NCBI RefSeq assembly: GCF_024734665.1
Contig: NZ_CP102931.1
Location: 5,640,001-5,704,000, forward strand
Direction of reading: 5' to 3'
DNA length: 64,000 bases
Origin: Variovorax paradoxus
Lineage (GTDB): Bacteria; Pseudomonadota; Gammaproteobacteria; Burkholderiales; Burkholderiaceae_C
In this document: piece by piece, positions 1 to 8,663 of the stretch
Layout of the letters: each line of letters begins with the position of its first letter
Numbering within the stretch: the first letter of the stretch is position 1
Notes under the pieces: model-generated
Told to the model about the DNA's origin: nothing
Database searches by the model: none
What the model saw: the letters and a program-made list of their open reading frames with translations, nothing else
Translations under genes and position numbers: made by a program

Positions 1-640
1 TCGAGGTCGTGGTCAGCTTGGCCTTGGTCTTCAGCGGGATGTACGACACCGAGAACGAGACGCCCCAGTGCTTGTCGAACTGGTAGGCCGCACCCACGTT
101 GATCACCGGCGCGAACGAGCTGTCGAGCTTGGCCGTGGTGTTGACGGCAAGCGGCGACTGGTGGAACTGGCTGGCCAGCGCGCCCTGCAGGTTCGAGGTC
201 AGCTTGACGTCGCTGTACCAGACGTAGGTGGCGCCCAGGCCCACGAACGGACGGAAGGCGTCGGTGCCCTCGTTGAAGAAGTACTTGCCCAGGATCGTCG
301 GGCTCCACTGGCGCGCCTCGCCGAGTTGGCCCACGCGGCCGAGCGTGCCGGTGCCGTTGAGCTTGAACTTCGGCGGCACGCCGAACACGCCTTCCACCGC
401 CCAGTGGCTGTCGAGGAAATAGGTGGCGTTGAGGCCCAGGGTGTCGGAATCGCTCACGCTGGCGCCCGAACCGGCCAGAACGGCCGGGATCGGCGAGGTC
501 ACGGTCAGCGGCTTGCTGGAATCCTGTGGTGACAGATGGAACCAGCCCGCGCCGACGACCCAGTCGCCCGCCTGCTGCGCCATCGCGCTTCCGGATGCCA
601 AGGCACCCAGAGCCGCCAGCGCAAACATTGTTTTCTTCAT
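1..640 (-). CDS. ompW: OmpW-family outer membrane beta-barrel protein (3' end beyond window)
   Basis: The start is ATG at 640, and 213 codons are visible before the window edge cuts the gene. The N-terminus is a signal peptide (MKKTMFALAALGALASGSAMA) with likely cleavage after AMA, followed by mature QQAGDWVVGAGW. The opening resembles OmpW-family eight-stranded barrels, and later strands carry the usual small and aromatic alternation, for example FRPFVGLGATYVWYSDVKL and HWGVSFSVSYIPL. OmpW proteins sit in the outer membrane and form narrow hydrophobic channels. A good ribosome site (AAAGGAGC) lies about 11 nt before the start. The gene is divergent from cca across about 165 bp. Family assignment is by eye. 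Confidence 0.88.
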   Translation of the reverse strand, partial: MKKTMFALAALGALASGSAMAQQAGDWVVGAGWFHLSPQDSSKPLTVTSPIPAVLAGSGASVSDSDTLGLNATYFLDSHWAVEGVFGVPPKFKLNGTGTLGRVGQLGEARQWSPTILGKYFFNEGTDAFRPFVGLGATYVWYSDVKLTSNLQGALASQFHQSPLAVNTTAKLDSSFAPVINVGAAYQFDKHWGVSFSVSYIPLKTKAKLTTTS

Positions 641-757
641 GATGTGAATTGCTCCTTTGGTTGACATATCCCTCTGCGGATGCGGGCGTCGACTTGTGAC
701 TGCCGCTGAATTTCGTCCGATGAACGAACGATTTCCCGGTCCGCTCCGAGGATTATC

Positions 758-769
758 GAACGACCGTTC
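758..769. promoter_or_regulatory. small palindrome in the ompW-cca intergenic region
   Basis: GAACG-AC-CGTTC is a perfect 5-bp inverted repeat in the divergent spacer. It could be half of an operator for a dimeric repressor, but it is short and no matching regulator is nearby. Confidence 0.2.
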
Positions 770-794
770 TATTTTTTGGTACCGGGAGTATCCC

Positions 795-800
795 TACACT
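795..800 (+). promoter_or_regulatory. -10-like hexamer immediately before cca
   Basis: TACACT ends 6 nt before the ATG at 807, so transcription would begin at or next to the start codon. No clear -35 element is visible. See the finding on leaderless starts. Confidence 0.4.
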
Positions 801-806
801 GCACTT

Positions 807-1973
807 ATGAAAATTTTTCTCGTTGGAGGTGCACTTCGCGACCGCCTGCTGCAGCGGCCGGTGTCCGACCATGACTGGCTGGTGGTCGGGGCCACGCCCG
901 AAGAAATGGTGGCCCGCGGCTACCTGCCCGTGGGACGCGACTTTCCGGTGTTCCTGCACCCCGAGACGCGCGAGGAATACGCGCTGGCCCGCACCGAGCG
1001 CAAGAGCGCGCCTGGCTACCGCGGCTTCACGGTGCATGCCGCGCCCGACGTCACGCTGGAGCAAGACCTCGCGCGCCGCGACCTGACTGTCAACGCCATT
1101 GCGCTGCCGGCCGAACTGGTGAGCGCCGACGGCCGCTTCGACCCCACGCCCGCCACGCTGGCCGACCCCTTCCATGGCCAGCGCGACCTGCGCGACAAGG
1201 TGCTGCGCCACGTGACCGAGGCCTTCCGCGAAGACCCGGTGCGCATCCTGCGCGTGGCGCGCTTCGCCGCCCGCTTCGACGACTTCAGCGTCGCCCCCGA
1301 AACCATGGCGCTGATGCGCGAGATGGTCGCCGCCGGCGAGGTCGATGCGCTGGTGGCCGAGCGCGTGTGGCAGGAGCTGTCGCGCGGCCTGATGGAAACA
1401 CGCCCCTCGCGCATGTTCGAGGTGCTGCGCGAATGCGGTGCGCTGGCCGTGCTGCTGCCCGAGCTCGATGGCGGCACGCAAGCGACGATGGCTGTCATCG
1501 ATGCCAGCGCCCGCCTGCAGGCCTCGCTGGCGGTGCGCTTCGCCTGCCTCATGCGCAACGAGAGCGTCAAGCAGCTGCAGCAGGTGTGCGACCGCTGGCG
1601 CGTGCCGCTGGACATCCGCGAACTGGCCGAGGTGGTGGCGCGCGAGCACGGCCACATCGACGGCAGCGACGCACTCGACGCCACGGGGCTGGTGCGCCTG
1701 CTGGAGCGCTGCGACGCCTTCCGCAAGCCCGCGCGCTTCGCCGAGGTGCTGCTGGCCTGCGAATGTGACTCGCGCGGCCGGCCCGGCTCCGGCGATGCGC
1801 CCTACCCGCAGCGTGAGCGCCTGCTCGCCGTGCTGGCGACGGCAGCGGCCGTGGCCACCGACGTGGTGGCCAAAGCCGCCCAGCAGTCCGGCGCCACCGG
1901 CCCGAAGATCGGCGACGCGATCCATCGGGCCCGGGTCGAAGCCGTCGCCGCATCGCTACCCGCCAGGGCATGA
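807..1973 (+). CDS. cca: CCA-adding enzyme (tRNA nucleotidyltransferase), HD domain degenerate
   Basis: The enzyme adds or repairs the 3' CCA end of tRNAs. The ATG at 807 is preferred over an upstream in-frame ATG at 657 because the family N-terminus starts here: MKIFLVGGALRD, then the metal-binding DxD within SDHDWLVVGATPEEM, RRDLTVNAIA, and EDPVRILRVARFAARF. The protein has 388 residues, shorter than the roughly 410 of multifunctional bacterial Cca. The C-terminal part that normally holds an HD phosphohydrolase site is contracted: after LPELD the usual histidine-rich segment is missing, and the expected HDLGK motif reads LMRNES. Nucleotidyl transfer should be intact; 2',3'-cyclic phosphodiesterase or phosphatase activity is probably lost. 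Confidence 0.93.
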   Translation: MKIFLVGGALRDRLLQRPVSDHDWLVVGATPEEMVARGYLPVGRDFPVFLHPETREEYALARTERKSAPGYRGFTVHAAPDVTLEQDLARRDLTVNAIALPAELVSADGRFDPTPATLADPFHGQRDLRDKVLRHVTEAFREDPVRILRVARFAARFDDFSVAPETMALMREMVAAGEVDALVAERVWQELSRGLMETRPSRMFEVLRECGALAVLLPELDGGTQATMAVIDASARLQASLAVRFACLMRNESVKQLQQVCDRWRVPLDIRELAEVVAREHGHIDGSDALDATGLVRLLERCDAFRKPARFAEVLLACECDSRGRPGSGDAPYPQRERLLAVLATAAAVATDVVAKAAQQSGATGPKIGDAIHRARVEAVAASLPARA

Positions 1974-2005
1974 CTTCTGGCACTTCCCGGAGCAGACCCG
2001 GCCGA

Positions 2006-2011
2006 TAGCAT
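2006..2011 (+). promoter_or_regulatory. -10-like hexamer before the hybrid histidine kinase
   Basis: TAGCAT lies 7 nt upstream of the GTG at 2019, and no Shine-Dalgarno sequence is seen. This suggests a leaderless transcript. Confidence 0.35.
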
Positions 2012-2018
2012 CGACCGG

Positions 2019-3842
2019 GTGAATGCCACCGCGCCGAAGCCCGCACTCGAATCCGACGCTTCCCCGCCTCTGTCCGCCGGGCCGGACGACCTGTCGCTGC
2101 GCGTGCTGCGCGAGCACGTGGCCTCGGTGTACGCGGCTTACAACGCGTCGGTGTTCGTGCACTTCGGCCTCGGCGCGGCGCTCGGCGCGGCCATGTACGT
2201 GCACCAGCCGCGCCTGTGGATCCTGGGCTGGATGGCGGCCCACCTGTCGTTCGGCCTCGTCCTCTTCTTCATGCCGCGCTGGCACGACGGCGTGCCGCTC
2301 GCGGACACCACGCGCTGGGCGCGCTGGCATTCGCGCACCGTCACGGCCGTGAGCATGGCCACGGCCACCGCACCGCTGCTCTTCATCTCGGCCGGCGACC
2401 TGCCCGTGACTTCGGTGGTAACGGTGGTCATCATCGGCAGTTGCGCCCGGGCCATGCAGTTGCTGTGGCCGCTCAAGCCGGCGCTGTACGGCTACACCCT
2501 GCCGATGATGCTCAGCCTGATCGCCGCGCTGGCCTGGCAGGGCGATGCCCTGCACTTCTTCCTCGCAGTGTTCAGCCTGGGCTACCTGCTGTTCACGCTG
2601 CGCGTGGGCGACCAGCAGCACAAGCTGCTGACCGACTCGCTGGTGCTGCGCTTCGAGAACGAGGCGCTGGCCGCGCAGCTCGGCAAGCAGATTGCCGTCG
2701 CCGAACGCGCCAGCGCCGAGAAGACGCGCTTTCTCGCCACCGCCAGCCATGACCTGCGCCAGCCGCTGCATGCCATCGCCCTGTTCGGCGCCGCGCTCGA
2801 AAACGAGCTGCGCGAGCACCACGGCGGGCGCAACGCGCAGCGGCTGATGCGTGCGGTGAACGCGCTGGGCAGTTCGCTCGACACCATGCTCGACGTTTCG
2901 CGCCTCGACGCTGGCGTGGTCATGCCGGCCGTCGGGCCCGTGTCACTGGATGCGCTGTTCCGCTCGCTCAACCACATGTTCGCAGCGCAGGCTGAGCAAC
3001 GGCAGCTTCAGCTGCGGGTGCGCGCCAGCGGCCTGTGGGTGCGCAGCGATCCGCAGTTGCTGTACCGCATGCTCTCGAACCTCGTCGACAACGCGCTGAA
3101 GTACACGGCACGCGGCGGCGTTGCCGTGCGGGCCCGTTCGCGCGGAAACATGGTGTGGATCGAAGTGCTCGACACCGGCATCGGCATCGCGCCCGAGCAG
3201 CACGAGCGCGTGTTCGAGGAGTACTACCAGGTGCAGAACCCGGGCCGCGACCGCGCGCAGGGCCTGGGCATCGGCCTGTCGATCGTGCAGCGGCTCTCGC
3301 GCCTGCTGCAGCATCCGGTGCAGGTGAAGTCGCGCCTGGGCGGTGGCTCGCGCTTCCGCATCCAGCTGCCGGCCGCCGCGCCCCTGGTGGCCGACGTCGA
3401 GCCGGCCGCAGCTTTCCGCAGCACCGCTGCTTCGCCCGAGGCGATGATCCATGCGACACGCGCACGCATCCTGCTGATAGACGACGAAGCCGAGATCCGC
3501 GAGGCCATGACCGGCCTCTTCCACGCCCACGACCTGGCCGTGGACGCGGTGGCCGACGAAACCGAAGCCGTCGAGGTGCTGGGCCGGCCCGATGTGCAGG
3601 AGCGGCCCTTCGCACTGCTGATGTGCGACTACCGCCTTTCCAACGGCGACAACGGCCTCGACGTCGGCCTGAGGCTGCAGCGCCGCTTCGGGCTGCAGGC
3701 GCCGCTGATGCTGGTGACCGGCGAGACCTCGCCCGAGCGGCTGCAGCACGTGCGCGCCTCCGGGGTACCGGTGCTGTTCAAGCCGGTGAACGCCGCGGCG
3801 CTGCTGCGTGCGCTTGCCGATGTGGTGCCCAGGGCCGCCTGA
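2019..3842 (+). CDS. membrane hybrid sensor histidine kinase with C-terminal receiver domain
   Basis: The protein has 607 residues and starts at GTG. Residues about 35-195 form a bundle of roughly six hydrophobic segments. A dimerisation/phosphoacceptor region follows with ATASHDLRQPLHAIALFG (His244), then an ATPase domain with N-box LVDNALKY, G1 DTGIGI and G2 GLGIGLS. A receiver domain starts near residue 484 with acidic residues LLIDDE, phosphoacceptor Asp537 (CDYRLS), Thr567 and Lys588 (FKPVN). The HDLRQPLHA box is typical of the hybrid kinases that end in a single receiver. The input signal is unknown, and no cognate regulator sits next to it. It begins 45 nt after cca ends. Confidence 0.87.
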   Translation: MNATAPKPALESDASPPLSAGPDDLSLRVLREHVASVYAAYNASVFVHFGLGAALGAAMYVHQPRLWILGWMAAHLSFGLVLFFMPRWHDGVPLADTTRWARWHSRTVTAVSMATATAPLLFISAGDLPVTSVVTVVIIGSCARAMQLLWPLKPALYGYTLPMMLSLIAALAWQGDALHFFLAVFSLGYLLFTLRVGDQQHKLLTDSLVLRFENEALAAQLGKQIAVAERASAEKTRFLATASHDLRQPLHAIALFGAALENELREHHGGRNAQRLMRAVNALGSSLDTMLDVSRLDAGVVMPAVGPVSLDALFRSLNHMFAAQAEQRQLQLRVRASGLWVRSDPQLLYRMLSNLVDNALKYTARGGVAVRARSRGNMVWIEVLDTGIGIAPEQHERVFEEYYQVQNPGRDRAQGLGIGLSIVQRLSRLLQHPVQVKSRLGGGSRFRIQLPAAAPLVADVEPAAAFRSTAASPEAMIHATRARILLIDDEAEIREAMTGLFHAHDLAVDAVADETEAVEVLGRPDVQERPFALLMCDYRLSNGDNGLDVGLRLQRRFGLQAPLMLVTGETSPERLQHVRASGVPVLFKPVNAAALLRALADVVPRAA

Positions 3843-3919
3843 TTCACGGCCCTGACCCCGACGCACGTCCGGTTTTGGCCGACACGCGCATGCTTCGACG
3901 CGTGTTAAGGTTTTTCCCG

Positions 3920-4714
3920 ATGCCAAAGTCCTCCAGCAACTTGCAGTTGCCTCCTCCGTTGGGCCGGGATGCAGCCCTCTTCCTCGACTTCGACGGTACG
4001 CTGGTCGGGCTTGCGCCCACGCCTGAAGCCATCGAGATTCCGCCTGCCCTCGTGCCCCTGCTGAGCGACCTGCGCGACCAACTCGGCGGCGCGCTTGCCG
4101 TGGTGTCGGGCCGCCAGATCGACTCCATCGACCGTTTTCTTGCGCCGCTGCGGCTGCCCGCGGCCGGCGAGCACGGCGTGCAGCGCCGCAACGCCAGCGG
4201 CCACACGCAGGAGCAGCGCCCGCCCGACCTCATTCCCATCCTGGAAATTGCCAACGAACTCGCGCGCGTGCACGAAGGCCTGCTGGTGGAGCGCAAGCAC
4301 GCCGCCATCGCCCTGCACTACCGGCTCGCACCGCAGCTCGAAGCCGTATGCCGCGACGCCATGTCGCGCGCCATCGAAAACCATCCGCAGCTCGAACTCA
4401 TGCACGGCAAGTTCGTGTTCGAGGTAAAGCCCACGGGCGTCAACAAGGGCATCGCCATCGACGCCTTCATGACCGAGGCGCCGTTCGCGGGCCGCACGCC
4501 GGTCTTTCTGGGCGACGACACCACCGACGAGAGCGGCTTTGCCGTGGTGCAGCCGCGCGGCGGCATCGCCATCAAGGTCGGCCCGGGGCCGAGCCTGGCG
4601 CTGCACCGGCTCGAATCGCCGCGCGCGGTCTACGAATGGCTGGTGCAGGCACGCGACATGCTGGGCGCACAACGCCCGACGAAAACTGAAGAATCTCCGA
4701 GGAGCCCCCGATGA
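3920..4714 (+). CDS. otsB: trehalose-6-phosphate phosphatase
   Basis: It dephosphorylates trehalose 6-phosphate to trehalose, the second step of the OtsAB pathway. This HAD-family enzyme shows motif I LFLDFDGTLVG (nucleophile Asp23, acid/base Asp25), the substrate-loop segment GVNKGIAI, and motif IV FLGDDTTDESGF. Length is 264 residues from ATG 3920, which has TAAGG about 9 nt upstream; an in-frame ATG at 3890 is the alternative. Its stop overlaps the start of the GH15 gene by 4 bp (ATGA), so the two are translationally coupled. Confidence 0.93.
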   Translation: MPKSSSNLQLPPPLGRDAALFLDFDGTLVGLAPTPEAIEIPPALVPLLSDLRDQLGGALAVVSGRQIDSIDRFLAPLRLPAAGEHGVQRRNASGHTQEQRPPDLIPILEIANELARVHEGLLVERKHAAIALHYRLAPQLEAVCRDAMSRAIENHPQLELMHGKFVFEVKPTGVNKGIAIDAFMTEAPFAGRTPVFLGDDTTDESGFAVVQPRGGIAIKVGPGPSLALHRLESPRAVYEWLVQARDMLGAQRPTKTEESPRSPR

Positions 4715-6633
4715 GCGAACAACAACTGCCGGTGGCGCCCGAGGATCGCGCCGGCCAGGCGCTGGCAGGCGCGGCCGGCCCGGACGACCGCGCGCCGGCC
4801 GACATGCAGGCAGCCGCAGCCCCCGGCCCGCGCGGCTTTGCCCCGCCGGCCGAGCCTTCGCTCAACGTCGGCGTGATCGGCAACTGCGCCTACAGCGCGC
4901 TCATCGACGCGCGCGGCCGTGCCGTGTGGTGTTGCCTGCCGCGCTTCGACGGCGACCCGGTGTTCAACGCCCTGCTGCACCCTGGCGAGGATGCGGGCGC
5001 GTGGAGCATCGACATCGAAGACTTCGCCGAAGCCAAGCAGTGGTACGAGCCGAACACGGCCGTGCTGCGCACGCAGCTGTTCGACAGCGCGGGCCAGGGC
5101 GTGGAGATCACCGACTTCGCGCCGCGCTTCTACAGCCGCTCGCGCTACTTCCGCCCGCTGATGATGGTGCGCCGCGTGCGGCCGATTGCCGGCGCGCCGC
5201 GCATCCGCGTGTCGCTCGACCCGCGCTTCCAATGGGGCGCCTCGGCACCGGTGGAGGTTACGCGCGGCAGCAACCACATTCGCTACGTGGGCCCCGACGT
5301 GACGCTGCGGCTGAACACCGACGCATCGATCTCGCACATCCTCTCGCGCCAGCCCTTCGTGCTCTCGCGCGAATACAACTTCATGTTCGGCGTGGACGAG
5401 ACGCTGCTCGACGGCATTGCCGACACCGCGCGCAAGTTCGAGCAGGAGACCATCTCCTACTGGCGCACCTGGAGCAAGCGCCTGGCCATTCCCTTCGAGT
5501 ACCAGGAAGCGGTGATCCGCGCGGCCATCACGCTGAAGCTCTCGCTGTACGAGGACACCGGCGCCATCGTCGCCGCCATGACCACCAGCATTCCCGAGGC
5601 GCCGGGCAGCCAGCGCAACTGGGACTACCGCTACTGCTGGCTGCGCGACGCGTTCTTCGTGGTGCGCGCGCTCAATTCGCTGAGCGAAGTGGGCACCATG
5701 GAAGACTACCTGCGCTGGCTCGGCAACGTGGTGATCGGCTCGCACGGCGAGCACATCCAGCCGCTGTACGGCATCGGGCTGGAGCGTGAGCTGCCCGAGT
5801 CCTTTGTCGAGAACCTGGCGGGCTACCGCGGCATGGGCCCGGTGCGCGTGGGCAACCAGGCGCAGGAGCACTTCCAGCACGACGTGTACGGCAACATCGT
5901 GCTCGGCGCGGCACAGGCCTTTCACGACCACCGGCTGCTCAGCCGCGCGGGGCTGGCGGAGTTTCCGCACCTCGAGGCGGTGGGCGAGCAGGCGGTGCGC
6001 GTCTACGGCACGCCCGACGCCGGCATGTGGGAGCTGCGCACCCGCGCCCGCGTGCACACCAGCTCGGCGCTGATGAGCTGGGCCGCCTGCGACCGGCTCA
6101 GCAAGATCGCCCGCGCGCTGCACCTGCCCGAGCGCGCCGCCTACTGGCACGGCCATGCCGCGCGCATGAAGGAAGAGATCCTCGCCAAGTCGTGGTGCGA
6201 AGAGCGCCAGGCTTTTGCCGAGAGCTTCGGCGGGCACGAACTCGACGCGAGCATCCTGCTGATGGTGGAGGTGGGCCTGATCGACGCGCGCGACCCGCGC
6301 TTCATCTCCACCGTCGACGCAATGGAAAAGTCGCTGTGCGACGGCCCCTACATGCGCCGCTACGAAGCGGCCGACGATTTCGGCAAGCCCGAGACCGCCT
6401 TCAACATCTGCACCTTCTGGCGCATCGACGCGCTCGCCAAGATCGGCCGCAAGGCCGAGGCGCGCCAGATCTTCGAGACCATGCTCGCCGCGCGCAACCC
6501 GCTGGGCCTGCTGTCGGAAGACACGCACCCGGTCACGGGCGAGATGTGGGGCAACTTTCCGCAGACCTATTCGATGGTCGGCATCATCAACGCGGCCGTG
6601 CGCCTGTCCGCTCCCTGGGATTCGTGCATATGA
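4711..6633 (+). CDS. glycoside hydrolase family 15 protein (glucoamylase/trehalase type)
   Basis: The protein has 640 residues. After a low-complexity N-terminus of about 50 residues comes the conserved GH15 opening NVGVIGNCAYSALIDARG and WCCLPRFDGDPVF, then the (alpha/alpha)6 barrel with QRNWDYRYCWLRDAFF, HIQPLYGIGLERELPE and GKPETAFNICTFWRIDAL. Members hydrolyse alpha-glucosides; some bacterial ones are trehalases. It has no signal peptide, so it acts in the cytoplasm. It overlaps otsB and otsA by 4 bp on either side, so a trehalose or related alpha-glucoside substrate is the natural inference, but the activity is not proven by sequence. Confidence 0.88.
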   Translation: MSEQQLPVAPEDRAGQALAGAAGPDDRAPADMQAAAAPGPRGFAPPAEPSLNVGVIGNCAYSALIDARGRAVWCCLPRFDGDPVFNALLHPGEDAGAWSIDIEDFAEAKQWYEPNTAVLRTQLFDSAGQGVEITDFAPRFYSRSRYFRPLMMVRRVRPIAGAPRIRVSLDPRFQWGASAPVEVTRGSNHIRYVGPDVTLRLNTDASISHILSRQPFVLSREYNFMFGVDETLLDGIADTARKFEQETISYWRTWSKRLAIPFEYQEAVIRAAITLKLSLYEDTGAIVAAMTTSIPEAPGSQRNWDYRYCWLRDAFFVVRALNSLSEVGTMEDYLRWLGNVVIGSHGEHIQPLYGIGLERELPESFVENLAGYRGMGPVRVGNQAQEHFQHDVYGNIVLGAAQAFHDHRLLSRAGLAEFPHLEAVGEQAVRVYGTPDAGMWELRTRARVHTSSALMSWAACDRLSKIARALHLPERAAYWHGHAARMKEEILAKSWCEERQAFAESFGGHELDASILLMVEVGLIDARDPRFISTVDAMEKSLCDGPYMRRYEAADDFGKPETAFNICTFWRIDALAKIGRKAEARQIFETMLAARNPLGLLSEDTHPVTGEMWGNFPQTYSMVGIINAAVRLSAPWDSCI

Positions 6634-8015
6634 GTCGTCTAGTCGTCGTTTCCAACCGCGTGGCAGACCCACGCAAGCCGGCAGCCGGAGGCTTGGCCGT
6701 GGCGCTCGGCGAAAGCCTGCAGCAAAGCGGCGGCATGTGGTTCGGCTGGAGCGGACAGGTCATCGAAGGCGGCCCCACGGGCGAAGGCGAACTGCACCGG
6801 CAGCAGGCCGGCAAGGTCACGCTGGCCACCATCGACCTGAGCCGCGAAGACCACGACAGCTACTACCTCGGCTACAGCAACGACGTGCTCTGGCCTGTGT
6901 TCCACAATCGGCTCGACCTGGCGCACTTCGACGCCGGCTTCATCGGCGGCTACCGGCGCGTGAACCAGTTGTTCGCTCGCAAGCTGCTGCCGCTGCTGAA
7001 GGAAGACGACATCATCTGGGTGCATGACTACCACCTGATCCCGCTGGCAGCCGAGCTGCGCGCCATGGGCTGCAGGCAGCGCATCGGCTTCTTCCTGCAC
7101 ATTCCGCTGCCGCCGCAGATCATTACCGCGGCCATTCCGCAGCACGAGTGGCTGATGCGCTCGCTGTTCTCGTACGACCTGATCGGCTTCCAGGCGCAGC
7201 AGGACGTGCAGCACTTCGAGCACTACGTGCGCAACGAGGCCCACGGCGAGTACCTGGGCAACGACATGTACCGAGCCTACGGGCAGACGGTGCGAAGCAG
7301 CGCCTTTCCCATCGGCATCGACGTCGACGAATTCGCGGCGCTCACGCATGCGAAGGAGTCGCGCGACATGTACGAGACCATGAAGCGCGAGTATTCGAGC
7401 CGCCGGCTGCTGCTGGGCATCGACCGGCTCGACTATTCCAAGGGCATTCCGCAGCGCGTACGTTCGTTCCGCGAGCTGCTGGCCAACTACCCCGAGAACC
7501 GGCGCAGCGCCACGCTGATCCAGATCGCCTCGCCCACGCGAGAGACGGTCGACGCGTATGGCGACATCCGGCGCGAGCTCGAATCGCTGTGCGGCGCGAT
7601 CAACGGCGACTACGGCGAGCTCGACTGGATGCCGGTGCGCTACATCCACCGCATGGTGGCGCGCAAGCGGGTGCCAGGGCTGTGCCGCGCGGCGGCAGTG
7701 GGCCTGGTAACGCCACTGCGCGACGGCATGAACCTCGTCGCCAAGGAATACATCGCGGCGCAGGACCCGGCGGACCCGGGCGTGCTGGTGCTGTCACGCT
7801 TTGCGGGGGCGGCCGAGCAGCTGAAAGAAGCGCTGCTGGTGAATCCGTACGACACACACGGCACGGCGGAGACGGTACAGCAGGCGCTGCAGATGCCGCT
7901 GGAAGAGCGGCGCGAACGGCACCAGAAGCTGCTGTCTCGCATTCGTGAGCAGGACATTCACTGGTGGCGGAATAGCTTTCTCGAGGCGCTGCGGGAGGCG
8001 GCTAGCGAACGTTGA
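6630..8015 (+). CDS. otsA: alpha,alpha-trehalose-phosphate synthase (UDP-forming)
   Basis: This GT20 enzyme makes trehalose 6-phosphate from UDP-glucose and glucose 6-phosphate. The 461-residue protein starts [14 protein letters not shown] and shows [45 protein letters not shown] and the C-terminal [14 protein letters not shown] signature. The start overlaps the GH15 stop (ATGA), making a three-gene operon otsB-GH15-otsA in which synthesis and a likely hydrolase are expressed together. Trehalose is an osmotic and desiccation protectant, so stress control would be expected, but no promoter was identified. Confidence 0.95.
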   Translation: MSRLVVVSNRVADPRKPAAGGLAVALGESLQQSGGMWFGWSGQVIEGGPTGEGELHRQQAGKVTLATIDLSREDHDSYYLGYSNDVLWPVFHNRLDLAHFDAGFIGGYRRVNQLFARKLLPLLKEDDIIWVHDYHLIPLAAELRAMGCRQRIGFFLHIPLPPQIITAAIPQHEWLMRSLFSYDLIGFQAQQDVQHFEHYVRNEAHGEYLGNDMYRAYGQTVRSSAFPIGIDVDEFAALTHAKESRDMYETMKREYSSRRLLLGIDRLDYSKGIPQRVRSFRELLANYPENRRSATLIQIASPTRETVDAYGDIRRELESLCGAINGDYGELDWMPVRYIHRMVARKRVPGLCRAAAVGLVTPLRDGMNLVAKEYIAAQDPADPGVLVLSRFAGAAEQLKEALLVNPYDTHGTAETVQQALQMPLEERRERHQKLLSRIREQDIHWWRNSFLEALREAASER

Positions 8016-8048
8016 TTGCTCGGGGGCGATCACGCCGACTGTGCCTAT

Positions 8049-8144
8049 GTGCGAATGGCATCGGGTGCTCCCCGCAGCGAAATAAAGGAGGAGGCCGCAG
8101 GCCGGGGGACATTCGCGCAGGGGAGTACCCGGTGTCATTCGCAC
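8049..8144. repeat. intergenic inverted-repeat element
   Basis: Two 25-bp arms, 8049-8073 and 8120-8144, are inverted copies with 3 mismatches; the left arm begins GTGCGAATGGCATCGGG. The 46-bp core contains a purine run (AATAAAGGAGGAGG) and a small hairpin GGCC-GCA-GGCC. It sits between convergent genes after otsA, so it may act as a terminator. It also has the look of a dispersed intergenic repeat. Confidence 0.65.
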
Positions 8145-8160
8145 GCCCCCCGAATGCAGG

Positions 8161-8490
8161 TCACCAGCCAGTAAGCAGACGCACAAAGCGCATCACAGGC
8201 CGCGCCTCCACAGGCGAAACCTGCGCAACCAGCGGCATGTGCACCCGCAAATGCACCGGCGTCAGCGCAGACACTTCGATCCAGCCGCCGTGCGGCAGCC
8301 GATGCACGTCGCCTTCCTCGAGCAGCGTCTCCGCCATGAACACGGTCTCGCCGAACCAGCCCGGCGGCGACACCACACGGGCACGCCCCTCGGCCAACTG
8401 AAGCCAGGCCCCGGCATCGACCGAGGTGCGCAGGGATTGGCCGGGCTCCAGAACAATGGAATCGGGCGCTTGGGAGAGGGTGGTGATCAT
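8161..8490 (-). CDS. small DUF2917-like beta-rich protein
   Basis: A 109-residue cytoplasmic protein without signal peptide or membrane segment. The pattern of short strands ending in Gly, such as LEPGQSLRTSVDAGAWLQLA and LEEGDVHRLPHGGWIEV, resembles DUF2917/cupin-like small proteins. Function is unknown. Its start at 8490 is divergent from the MocR-type regulator gene at 8664, and the 173-bp spacer holds a direct repeat, so it may be a target of that regulator. The family assignment is tentative. Confidence 0.6.
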   Translation of the reverse strand: MITTLSQAPDSIVLEPGQSLRTSVDAGAWLQLAEGRARVVSPPGWFGETVFMAETLLEEGDVHRLPHGGWIEVSALTPVHLRVHMPLVAQVSPVEARPVMRFVRLLTGW

Positions 8491-8591
8491 GGCGAAACCT
8501 CAGGTGGATGAGGGTTCATCGTAGGAATTTGACCGCCCAAAAAACAGGCACACAACATGGCTATCGGAACCGGAACAGCCGGGTCGCCAAC

Positions 8592-8631
8592 GCATCTGTT
8601 ATGGTCGTTTTCCCTAGCAACTGCATCTGTT
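8592..8631. promoter_or_regulatory. direct repeat, candidate MocR-type operator
   Basis: GCATCTGTT occurs at 8592-8600 and again at 8623-8631, in the same orientation and 31 bp apart (about three helical turns), just before the MocR-type gene. MocR/PdxR regulators are known to bind direct repeats near their own promoters. This site would suit autoregulation and control of the divergent gene. Confidence 0.45.
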
Positions 8632-8663
8632 TTCGGATGCCCGATACGGGGAACATCGACCCC

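Noticed and set aside
4630..6672. 680-codon open frame antisense to the GH15 gene
   Set aside because: It mirrors a real high-GC gene. Its translation is His/Arg/Val-rich without motifs, whereas the plus-strand frame has full GH15 signatures.
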